A DNA stretch of 64,000 bases, taken from contig NZ_JACHGP010000008.1 in assembly GCF_014202335.1 (NCBI RefSeq), positions 1 to 64,000 on the forward strand, written 5' to 3'. The notes below the pieces were generated by a model, which did no database searches, was not told the DNA's origin, and saw only the letters and a program-made list of their open reading frames with translations. Source of the DNA: Mycobacterium sp. AZCC_0083 (GTDB taxonomy: Bacteria; Actinomycetota; Actinomycetes; Mycobacteriales; Mycobacteriaceae). This document shows, one piece after another, positions 1-6,855 of the stretch. The position numbers were made by a program, and so were the translations under genes. Position 1 is the first letter of the stretch; every line of letters starts with the position of its first letter.

Positions 1-129
1 GCCACCACCGGCACCCGCCAACCGATACACTGACCGCTGCTCACAGGTGGGGAATTCCGATAAGCACACCTGGGGATCTTCGATGAGCGCCGTCATGCAA
101 GCGTAAGCGCACTACCCCACGAAGGTGCT
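1..129. other. Left edge, no assignable gene
   Basis: The first 33 bases read as an open plus-strand frame ending in TGA and could be the last codons of a gene cut by the window edge. That is too short to identify. No other feature was seen up to the hairpin at 130. Confidence 0.25.
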
Positions 130-170
130 CACCTCGCAGCGACAGGGGGAATGGAAGTCGCTGCGAGGTG
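130..170 (-). terminator. Long perfect hairpin behind car
   Basis: The 14-base arm CACCTCGCAGCGAC (130-143) is perfectly complementary to GTCGCTGCGAGGTG (157-170), with a 13-base loop. It lies just beyond the stop of the minus-strand reductase at 189, where a terminator would be expected. No U-tract is obvious, as is common in mycobacteria. Confidence 0.6.
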
Positions 171-188
171 GGCAGTCTGGTCTACCGC

Positions 189-3100
189 TCAGAGCAAGCC
201 GAGGAGCTCCAGGTCGGTGGCGTACTTGACGATCACCGGTGCGGAGATGTGCGGGATGTCCTTGTCGGGCCCAATCTTGGCTTCCTGCACGGCCGCCCGG
301 AAGTGATCCGCCGGCGCGAGGGACCCGTTGATCGGGTGCTCGGGCTTCTGGTAGTTGTGCAGCAGCGGGATCAGCGACGCATTGCGCTGCTTCTCCGGCA
401 GTGCCCGCAGCGTGGTCTCGAACCGCTCGAGCCATGCCGCGTACCCGGGCACCCGGATGATCGGGTAGCCGGCCTCGATGAGCCAGTCGGCGAAGGTGTC
501 CATGCTGATGCCGTCGTCGTAGGGGTTCATCACGTGGTAGGTCTCGTACCCGTCGATGACGTTGGCGCCGAGGGTGGAGATGGCGTCGGCGATGAACTCG
601 ACGGGCAGGCCGTCGAAGTGCGCGCGCTGTCGGCTGCCGCCAGCGTCCAGCTCGTAGAAGGAGTTTGGTGCCACGCCCGTGGCGACCAGGCTCAGCATCA
701 TGCGGGTGAACATGTCGGGCACGTTGAGCTGTCCGGCATAGGTGGTGTCTGCCATGATCATGTCGCAGCGGAACACCGACACGGGCAGGCCGGCCAGATC
801 GTGCGCCTCGCGGAGCAGGACCTCACCGCCCCACTTGCTGTTGCCGTAACCGTTGGCGTAGCCGTCGTCGATGCTGCGGGTGGCGCTCATCTGCCGGACG
901 TCGGAGACCTCGACGAACATGCCTGGCTCGATCTGGTCGCCGACGCCGATCGTGGAGACGTAGACGAACGGCTTGATCTTCGTGGTGAGGGCGATACGGA
1001 TCAGCTCCGCGGTGCCGACGACGTTGGGCCCGAACAGCTGGCTGTAGGGCAGCACGTGGTTGACCAGGGCGGCCGGGTCGACGATCAGGTCGACGGTGTC
1101 GGCCAGGCGCTGCCAGATGCCGTGCTCCAGACCGAGATTCGCCTCGCCCTTGTCGCCGGCGAGCACCTCGAGGTGATCGGCGGCCAGCTCGCGGTAGTGG
1201 GCGAGCAGCTTCGGGTCGCCACTGTCGAACGTTGCGTCGACGCGTTCCCGCGCGGCGTCGGAGTCCTTGGCGCGGACCAGCGTGATGACCTTGCCGTCGA
1301 CCAGATCCATCCGCTCCAGCCACTCCAGCAGCAGGTAGCGGCCGAGGAACCCGGTGGCCCCGGTGAGCAGCACCGTGCGAAACTCGGAGCTCGGGCCGGG
1401 CAGCGACGGCGCGGCCGCGAGGGTGGCCTCGTCGAGGAACTTGTCCAGCGTGAGATCGCTGGCACGAACCTCGGTGGCGTCGCGGCCGTGCACGGCGTCG
1501 AAGGTGGGCCGCTTGGACCCGCCGGACCGCTGGTCCTCGACGTAGGCGGCGATGGCGGCCAGGTCGCTGGCCGGGCTGACGATCACGCCGACCGGCACGT
1601 CGACACCGAAGATGTCGTGAAGGAGGTTGGCAAAGGTCAACGCCGACAACGAATCTCCACCGAGATCGGTGAACTGGGCGTCGGGTGCCGCGTCGGCGGA
1701 GGCGGCGCCGAGCAGCGCACCAGCTGCCCGGCTGACCGTCTCCAGGACCGGACGGTTGGCGCCGTCCTGGCGCAGCGTGCGCAGAACGTCTGCCTGGCCG
1801 TCGGTCAGGTCGACGTAGAGCTGCTCGAGCTCGGGGCCGTAGTACTCCTTGAGCTGCGGGCGGGCCAGCTTGCGGATGCCGGTGAGCAGACCGTTCTCGA
1901 GCGTGAAAGGCCGTGTCTCGACGATGAAGTCGCGCGGGATCTCGTAGGACTGCAAATCGGCTTCGCGGGCGATGCTCTGCAGCGCGTCGCTCAGCAGCGG
2001 CTTGACCGCGTCGACGTCGCCGCCGACGCTGGCCAGTGCATCGTCGGTCGGGACGACCACGGCCAGCACGTAGGAGCGAGCGCTGTTGCCGTACACGAAG
2101 ATCTGGCGCACCGACGGGTGGCCGCCGTAGGCCGCCTCCAGCTTGGAGACGGTGACGAATTCGCCCTGCGAGAGCTTGAGGACGTTGTTGCGGCGGTCGA
2201 CGTAGGTGAGGTGGTCGGGTGCGTGTTCGGCGAACACGTCACCGGTGTGATACCAGCCGTCGGCGTCGAACAGTTCGGCGGTCACCTCGGGGCGCTTGTA
2301 GTAGCCGGGGATGACATCGGGTGTCTTGACCCATAATTCGCCGCGGGGGTGCGGCCGGTCGGTGGCGAAGTAGCCGAGGTCGGGCACGTCGACCAGCTTG
2401 TAGTCGAGCACGGGTGGGCGCCGGATCTGGTCGTCGACGAGGATGATGCCGTCTTCGGTGGAGCCGTAGCCGTTGACGAGGTGGATGTCGATGAAGTCCT
2501 CGGTCCAGGCCCGCAGTTCGGGGGAGATGGGCGCGGAGCCGGTCAGCGCCGAGAACTGGCGTCCGCCAAGGAGATTCTCGCGCTGTTCGGCCATCACCTG
2601 CAGTTCGACGGTGTCGCGATCGGTGCCGTCTCCTGCCCGACGATCGACCTCGCTCTGCACCTCCTGGAAGAGCATCTCCCACAGGCGGGGGACCAGGTCG
2701 AGCTTGGTGGGGCGCACCAGCGCGAGGTCGTCCAGCAGGGTGGACAGGTCGGCCTTGGCGGCGAAGTAGGCCGTGCCGCCCGCGCCCAGCGTGGAGTACA
2801 GGATGACGCGACCCATGATGTGGCTGACGGGCATGAAGCTCAGCGTGATTGCGGGCAGCTTGCCCTCGGTATCCCAGTCGGGGCCGAACCATCCGCCGAA
2901 GGTCTTGGCCATCAGGCGATCGGTGTACATGGCGCCCTTGGGGGTGCCGGTGCTGCCCGAGGTGTAGATCAGCAGGCGCAGGTCGTCGCTGCGGCCGCGG
3001 GAGAGCTCCGGGCCGTCGCTGTGCTGGGCGCCGGCCCTGATGACGCCGTCGAGTGTCTCGACGGTGACGTGCAGCTCGGCCAGGCGGGTCGCGGCGGATG

Positions 3101-3710
3101 CGAAGGCCTCGCGGTGGTCGTCGATCTCCGGGTGGTAGTCGAACACCACCAGGCGCTGCGGGGCGTGCGCGGTGAGGGCGAGCTCGACGGCGTCGGTGAG
3201 GTGGTCGACGCTGGAGAGGATGGCCACCGGTTCGGTCTCGACGAGGATCGGGTGCAGTGTCTTGACGGGCGCGCTGGTCTGCAGCGGAACGGAGACGGCG
3301 CCGGTGAGGGCGAGGGCCATGTCGACGACGGCGTAGTCGGCGCTGGTGAAGCCGAGTGTGGCGACGCGGTCGCCGGGGTGGACGGGGTTGTTGGCCAGGG
3401 CGTCGGCGAGGGCCTTCACGCGGGCCCAGGTCTCGCCGTAGGTCAGGGTGTCGAAGCGCGGCGCGAACTTCGCGAAGGTGCGGCCGGTGGCGTCGGTGAC
3501 GTAGTCGACGGCGCGCTGGCCGAGGGCGGGCCGGTCGGCGTAGCCGGTCATGACGGTGCGGATGACGTCGGTGAGCAGCAGGCCTTGGTCGCGGATGGTG
3601 GCGGAGATGGTTGGATCGGGCTGGGCGGCAATGAGTTGCGCGTCGCCAGAGGTCAACTGCTGGAAGCGGTATTGGAGCCGCGCTTCGCGAGCGTTGGCGG
3701 GAGTTGACAT
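189..3710 (-). CDS. car: Carboxylic acid reductase (A-PCP-R)
   Basis: The 1173-residue protein has the layout of mycobacterial CAR/FadD9 enzymes, which reduce carboxylic acids to aldehydes using ATP and NADPH. An N-terminal AMP-binding domain carries the P-loop-like motif YTSGSTGTPKG near residue 245. A carrier domain has the phosphopantetheine serine in LGGDSLSALTF near residue 683. A C-terminal thioester-reductase Rossmann domain starts at TGATGFLG near residue 778 and has YGNSK near residue 953. The family needs a 4'-phosphopantetheinyl transferase, which is not in this window. The frame also opens at a TTG at 3728, but GAGGAG sits six bases before the ATG at 3710, so that start was chosen. 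The gene stands alone, with a hairpin behind it and a dyad-rich region in front. Confidence 0.93.
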   Translation of the reverse strand: MSTPANAREARLQYRFQQLTSGDAQLIAAQPDPTISATIRDQGLLLTDVIRTVMTGYADRPALGQRAVDYVTDATGRTFAKFAPRFDTLTYGETWARVKALADALANNPVHPGDRVATLGFTSADYAVVDMALALTGAVSVPLQTSAPVKTLHPILVETEPVAILSSVDHLTDAVELALTAHAPQRLVVFDYHPEIDDHREAFASAATRLAELHVTVETLDGVIRAGAQHSDGPELSRGRSDDLRLLIYTSGSTGTPKGAMYTDRLMAKTFGGWFGPDWDTEGKLPAITLSFMPVSHIMGRVILYSTLGAGGTAYFAAKADLSTLLDDLALVRPTKLDLVPRLWEMLFQEVQSEVDRRAGDGTDRDTVELQVMAEQRENLLGGRQFSALTGSAPISPELRAWTEDFIDIHLVNGYGSTEDGIILVDDQIRRPPVLDYKLVDVPDLGYFATDRPHPRGELWVKTPDVIPGYYKRPEVTAELFDADGWYHTGDVFAEHAPDHLTYVDRRNNVLKLSQGEFVTVSKLEAAYGGHPSVRQIFVYGNSARSYVLAVVVPTDDALASVGGDVDAVKPLLSDALQSIAREADLQSYEIPRDFIVETRPFTLENGLLTGIRKLARPQLKEYYGPELEQLYVDLTDGQADVLRTLRQDGANRPVLETVSRAAGALLGAASADAAPDAQFTDLGGDSLSALTFANLLHDIFGVDVPVGVIVSPASDLAAIAAYVEDQRSGGSKRPTFDAVHGRDATEVRASDLTLDKFLDEATLAAAPSLPGPSSEFRTVLLTGATGFLGRYLLLEWLERMDLVDGKVITLVRAKDSDAARERVDATFDSGDPKLLAHYRELAADHLEVLAGDKGEANLGLEHGIWQRLADTVDLIVDPAALVNHVLPYSQLFGPNVVGTAELIRIALTTKIKPFVYVSTIGVGDQIEPGMFVEVSDVRQMSATRSIDDGYANGYGNSKWGGEVLLREAHDLAGLPVSVFRCDMIMADTTYAGQLNVPDMFTRMMLSLVATGVAPNSFYELDAGGSRQRAHFDGLPVEFIADAISTLGANVIDGYETYHVMNPYDDGISMDTFADWLIEAGYPIIRVPGYAAWLERFETTLRALPEKQRNASLIPLLHNYQKPEHPINGSLAPADHFRAAVQEAKIGPDKDIPHISAPVIVKYATDLELLGLL

Positions 3711-3767
3711 GGGTGTCTCCTCTGACAAATTGAGTCTCTAGTTCACTAGTCGGGACACCTCGTTGTG

Positions 3768-3797
3768 CCTACTAATCGAAAGTAGGTTAGGAAACCT
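3768..3797. promoter_or_regulatory. Dyads upstream of car, possible operator
   Basis: CCTACT (3768-3773) is inverted as AGTAGG (3781-3786), and an overlapping imperfect palindrome AGGTTAGGAAACCT follows (3784-3797). They lie 60-90 bases upstream of the car ATG, in the 354-base gap between car and the divergent EspC-like gene. They could bind a TetR-type repressor, but no regulator gene lies nearby. The rest of the gap holds no convincing gene. Confidence 0.35.
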
Positions 3798-3992
3798 ATG
3801 TATTCCTGAGACTTGGCTGTGAGAGGTGGGGTGTGCAGCGAAAGGCCTTGCCGGAGCAGGCATTCACTCGGGAGCGGTGACCAATCTCACGGCGAGCGCC
3901 ATGCTCGGCGGCTTGGCACGACGGCCAGATGCGATGCGCGGCGTCCCAGATCTCGTGGCATGGCAGGCTGTGTTGTTACGGAGTGTCCGTGA

Positions 3993-4003
3993 AATCTGCA
4001 GTT
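3993..4003 (+). promoter_or_regulatory. Leader motif shared with second effector cassette
   Basis: AATCTGCAGTT occurs 62 bases before the start of the EspC-like gene. The same 11 bases occur at 40107-40117, 51 bases before the paralogous gene, and similar bases continue downstream in both. It is a candidate promoter or 5'-leader element of the cassettes. Confidence 0.4.
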
Positions 4004-4064
4004 GGGTCGTCCCGGCATACCGGATAATTGGGGTCGCCGAAGTTTGACCATGGGGGTGGTGGAA

Positions 4065-4349
4065 ATGCTGGTGGATCCGCAGATACTGAGGGCGTTTGCT
4101 GGACAAGTCAACGTCGCGGCAACAGAGATCACCAGCGCCGACATCGGCCACATCGTTTCGTCAGCAGCGGATGGTTTGCCGGGTTCGACGACCCAGTGGG
4201 CGGTGCATTCCGTTGGGGATCACTTCTCGCAAGAAGCTGCCAAGCTGGCGACGAACGTTGCACGGCTCGGAGAGGCAGTCCGTGGCGCCGGCGACAAGTT
4301 CGAGGTCACGGACGATGCCCTGGCAAGCGGATTCGACGGGCTGTTCTGA
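4065..4349 (+). CDS. EspC-like ESX secretion-associated protein (cassette 1)
   Basis: This 94-residue protein has the EspC-family look: a short all-helical protein opening LVDPQILRAFAGQV and ending DGLF. EspC-like proteins are small co-secreted partners of type VII (ESX) substrates. The ATG at 4065 was chosen because it aligns with the start of the paralogue at 40168. An in-frame ATG at 4050 is possible. The stop lies two bases before the start of the WXG-domain gene, so the pair is surely cotranscribed. The likely role is partner or chaperone for export of the next protein. That role is inferred from family and position only. Confidence 0.8.
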   Translation: MLVDPQILRAFAGQVNVAATEITSADIGHIVSSAADGLPGSTTQWAVHSVGDHFSQEAAKLATNVARLGEAVRGAGDKFEVTDDALASGFDGLF

Positions 4350-4351
4350 CG

Positions 4352-5725
4352 ATGCTGCCGTCGCGCCCCACACTCCGCAGTTGGAACCCGGAATCACTTG
4401 CCACGTCCGCGGATGCGATCGACGCAGGTGCGCCGTCGGTGTCTGGCGCAGTGACGGATATCGAGGCCAAGTGCCAAAGCATGCCGGCGGCTGAGGCGTG
4501 GTCGGGACACTCCCACGATGCCGCACTGGAGATGTTTTGGCGTGCCAGCAATGATGCTTCGGAGTTTTCCAAGTACGCGAACGCCATCGCGTCTGCACTC
4601 AGGGGTGGCAGCGCCGGGATCGGTGCCGCGAGGACGGCTCTCCTGACTACCGCGGACCAAGTCGACCAAGGTCCGCTGAACGTCAGCGACCAGTGGGTGG
4701 TCCTGATCGACCCCATACGGATGTCAGCGGAGCAACTCGCGAACCTCGAGCAGTTGGCGAAGGCGGAGCAAGCCACCATCAATGGCATGCTGACGACGGT
4801 CGGGCAGACCGACGAAGCAGCTGCGAATGCCGTTCTGGCGGCGGGCAGAAAGTTCGGCTTCGTCGACCCGGGTCCGATGACGTCGGATCCGGGGTCGTTG
4901 ATGCTTCCGCCCGCTCAACGACCCGGTGACCAAGTGCCGAACCCGAACACCTCGGTCGGAATGCTCGAGCAAGAGGCGCTTCGCGATGGCGAGATGTCAA
5001 TCACGATTCGGGAGACCACCTCATCGGTCAACAAGGACGGTGAGCAGGTGATGACCGCGATCATGCAGGACGGCAGCAAGAGCGTGATCACCAAGCACAG
5101 CCCCTTCGATTGGCAGGACAGGGGAAATTTCATCACCATCGATCAGTTCGACAAGAACGGAAACAAAACTTCAGAGGCCAGTTCCTGGCACGACTACGGG
5201 AACGGCTGTGACTACACGTCCATCAGCTGGCCGGATAACTCGAACTTCACGATGACGGTTGATTCAACGGGCGTCCGAAATGCTGGCTTCACGACTGCTG
5301 GGGGTAGACACGCGCAGATTCCCGTCGAAATGATCGACAACATCTCCCTGGTGTCGGGTGCCGGCCTTTCGGGGCTGGAGAAGCACGTGGTGGAAGGCGG
5401 CTCGTTGCCCATGATCACGGCCAGCTCGATCGAGGACGTGGGGAAGGCGGCGAAGTTCGGCGGCCCTGCCCTAGGCGTCGCAACGACGATTTTCGATATG
5501 GCGATGGCCGACACGGGACGGGAAAGATGCGCCGCAGCCGTGGCTGGGGCATTCGGCGCGGGCGGCGGTTGGGGAGGCGCTGAAGGGGGCGCGTTCCTAG
5601 GTACGTTCTTTGGGCCCGGCGCGCCTGTCGCAATACCAATTCTTGCAGCCGGGGGATCGCTGTTCGGTGGATTCGGTATGGGCGAACTTGGCAAGGCGAT
5701 TGGAGAGGTTGCTTGTCCGTACTGA
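4352..5725 (+). CDS. WXG-domain putative T7SS effector, glycine-zipper C terminus
   Basis: The protein has 457 residues. The N-terminal helical domain has a WXG motif at residues 50-52 (AWSGHSHDAA), the hallmark of type VII secretion substrates. A central region is rich in short beta-type repeats containing DG turns. The C terminus from about residue 375 is strongly glycine- and alanine-rich (GAFGAGGGWGGAEGGAFLG), resembling glycine-zipper membrane-inserting segments of bacteriocins. A paralogue at 40455 has W-x-G at identical positions and the same layout. The next gene encodes a four-TM protein and overlaps this one by 13 bases. I infer a secreted, membrane-active antibacterial effector with its immunity protein. 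No enzymatic motif was seen, and a structural or adhesion role is possible. Confidence 0.7.
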   Translation: MLPSRPTLRSWNPESLATSADAIDAGAPSVSGAVTDIEAKCQSMPAAEAWSGHSHDAALEMFWRASNDASEFSKYANAIASALRGGSAGIGAARTALLTTADQVDQGPLNVSDQWVVLIDPIRMSAEQLANLEQLAKAEQATINGMLTTVGQTDEAAANAVLAAGRKFGFVDPGPMTSDPGSLMLPPAQRPGDQVPNPNTSVGMLEQEALRDGEMSITIRETTSSVNKDGEQVMTAIMQDGSKSVITKHSPFDWQDRGNFITIDQFDKNGNKTSEASSWHDYGNGCDYTSISWPDNSNFTMTVDSTGVRNAGFTTAGGRHAQIPVEMIDNISLVSGAGLSGLEKHVVEGGSLPMITASSIEDVGKAAKFGGPALGVATTIFDMAMADTGRERCAAAVAGAFGAGGGWGGAEGGAFLGTFFGPGAPVAIPILAAGGSLFGGFGMGELGKAIGEVACPY

Positions 5726-6489
5726 AGCTCCCAGAACCCGTGAACTGGCAAGCCAGCCGGCGGGTTCTCGTGTGGCTAACTCTTGGGGTGCTTGCGTTCA
5801 CTTCGCTCGGGTTGTACTGGTCTGTGGTTGGGACTATTCGGGGCCACTATCTGACGCCGGTCGCACTGTTTGGGATAACCGCGTTTCCGCTAATCGCGAT
5901 GGCAGCGCTGCTACTGGTGTCGTCGGGTCGGACCTCGTTGCGCGCTGAAACCGATTCGGACGGCACTGTTTTGCGTCCCGACCGCTTGTTCAGCACGCTG
6001 ATGATCGTCGGATTCACGCTCGTTGTTCCCAGTGGGCTGGTCTTCATCTTCTGTGCCCCGACCGGCAGCCTCGACATCCCGATTTCACGCGGATATCAGA
6101 TCTTCTCGCCGTTCGTGATGGCGTTAGCGGTCATGGCCGCCGTCATCGGACTGGTTGCCGTGGTGAGGCGTGGAGGAATCGGATACCTCAAGCTCACACC
6201 ACAGGGAATCGACATCGCGAACATGATCTCTACGAAGTACGTCGATTGGAACGACGTCGTCGACGTCAAGGACACCACGGACACGAAGCGACGGACCCGC
6301 AAGGCGATCGTCTTCTGTCTCGAAGACGGCAGCGAGGAGATCGTGGACGGGGCTGACTTCTACGTGCCGAATGGGGTCGCGCTGTATTGGATGGTGCGGC
6401 ACTACTGGCGCCATCCCGGTGATCGGTCGGAACTTACCGACGGGCGGGCGCTCGGGCGGCTTCGTGACGAGTCGTTTGCGCTCGAATAG
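5713..6489 (+). CDS. Four-TM putative immunity protein with PH-like tail (Imm1)
   Basis: The TTG start at 5713 is preceded by GGAGAGG and overlaps the effector gene by 13 bases, so translation is probably coupled. The 258-residue protein has four predicted membrane helices, at about residues 17-40, 46-70, 92-115 and 129-151. A basic, soluble C-terminal domain follows that resembles bacterial PH-like domains in its beta-strand pattern. A multi-spanning protein coupled to a glycine-zipper effector fits an immunity protein protecting the membrane. The family is not one I can name. A near-copy with a frameshift lies at 42589-43364, and a distant relative at 41810-42538. Confidence 0.65.
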   Translation: MSVLKLPEPVNWQASRRVLVWLTLGVLAFTSLGLYWSVVGTIRGHYLTPVALFGITAFPLIAMAALLLVSSGRTSLRAETDSDGTVLRPDRLFSTLMIVGFTLVVPSGLVFIFCAPTGSLDIPISRGYQIFSPFVMALAVMAAVIGLVAVVRRGGIGYLKLTPQGIDIANMISTKYVDWNDVVDVKDTTDTKRRTRKAIVFCLEDGSEEIVDGADFYVPNGVALYWMVRHYWRHPGDRSELTDGRALGRLRDESFALE

Positions 6490-6855
6490 TTGCCTTGGCC
6501 TGACGTGGTGGTTATGCGACGCCCGGGTAACAGCAAGTCGCCGACCTTCCCCCGTTCGCCGCGTCCATCATCGATGCGAGCAGTCCGGAGGGCTCGAGGA
6601 TCCTAAATCACCGTTGTGAGTGCTCAGATCGTCCAGTCGCTGTCCGATCCGGGATTAGTTGAGAGTGCGGGGACGTGCTGACCGGCGCACTCTCATCTTG
6701 TTGCGGACGGGGTCATTTAAAGGCGATCCACGACAACGTGAGAGTGCCGGATGAAAATGCAGCAAGAGTTGAGAGCGCCGGACGGACGAGTTCATCCGGT
6801 TGATCCAGCTGGGTTTGGCCATGGACGCCGCGGCACCCGGGGCCGTCCGGATCGG
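6490..6855. other. 366-base gap with repeated TGAGAGTGC motif, possible IS scar
   Basis: No full gene was found. TGAGAGTGC occurs at 6660-6668, inverted at 6687-6695, and again at 6739-6747. TGAGAGTGCCGGA (6739-6751) is nearly repeated as TGAGAGCGCCGGA (6770-6782). Clustered short direct and inverted repeats like this are typical of transposon ends, for example IS21-like elements, but no transposase remains. It marks the left edge of the defence island. Confidence 0.35.

Noticed and set aside
168..2336. Long plus-strand open frame of 722 codons opposite the carboxylic acid reductase
   Set aside because: It is the antisense shadow of a well-conserved high-GC gene, with Val/Asp/Gly/Gln-rich composition and no domain.
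3826..4047. 73-codon frame upstream of the first EspC-like gene
   Set aside because: No ribosome site or family. It overlaps the leader region shared with the second cassette.
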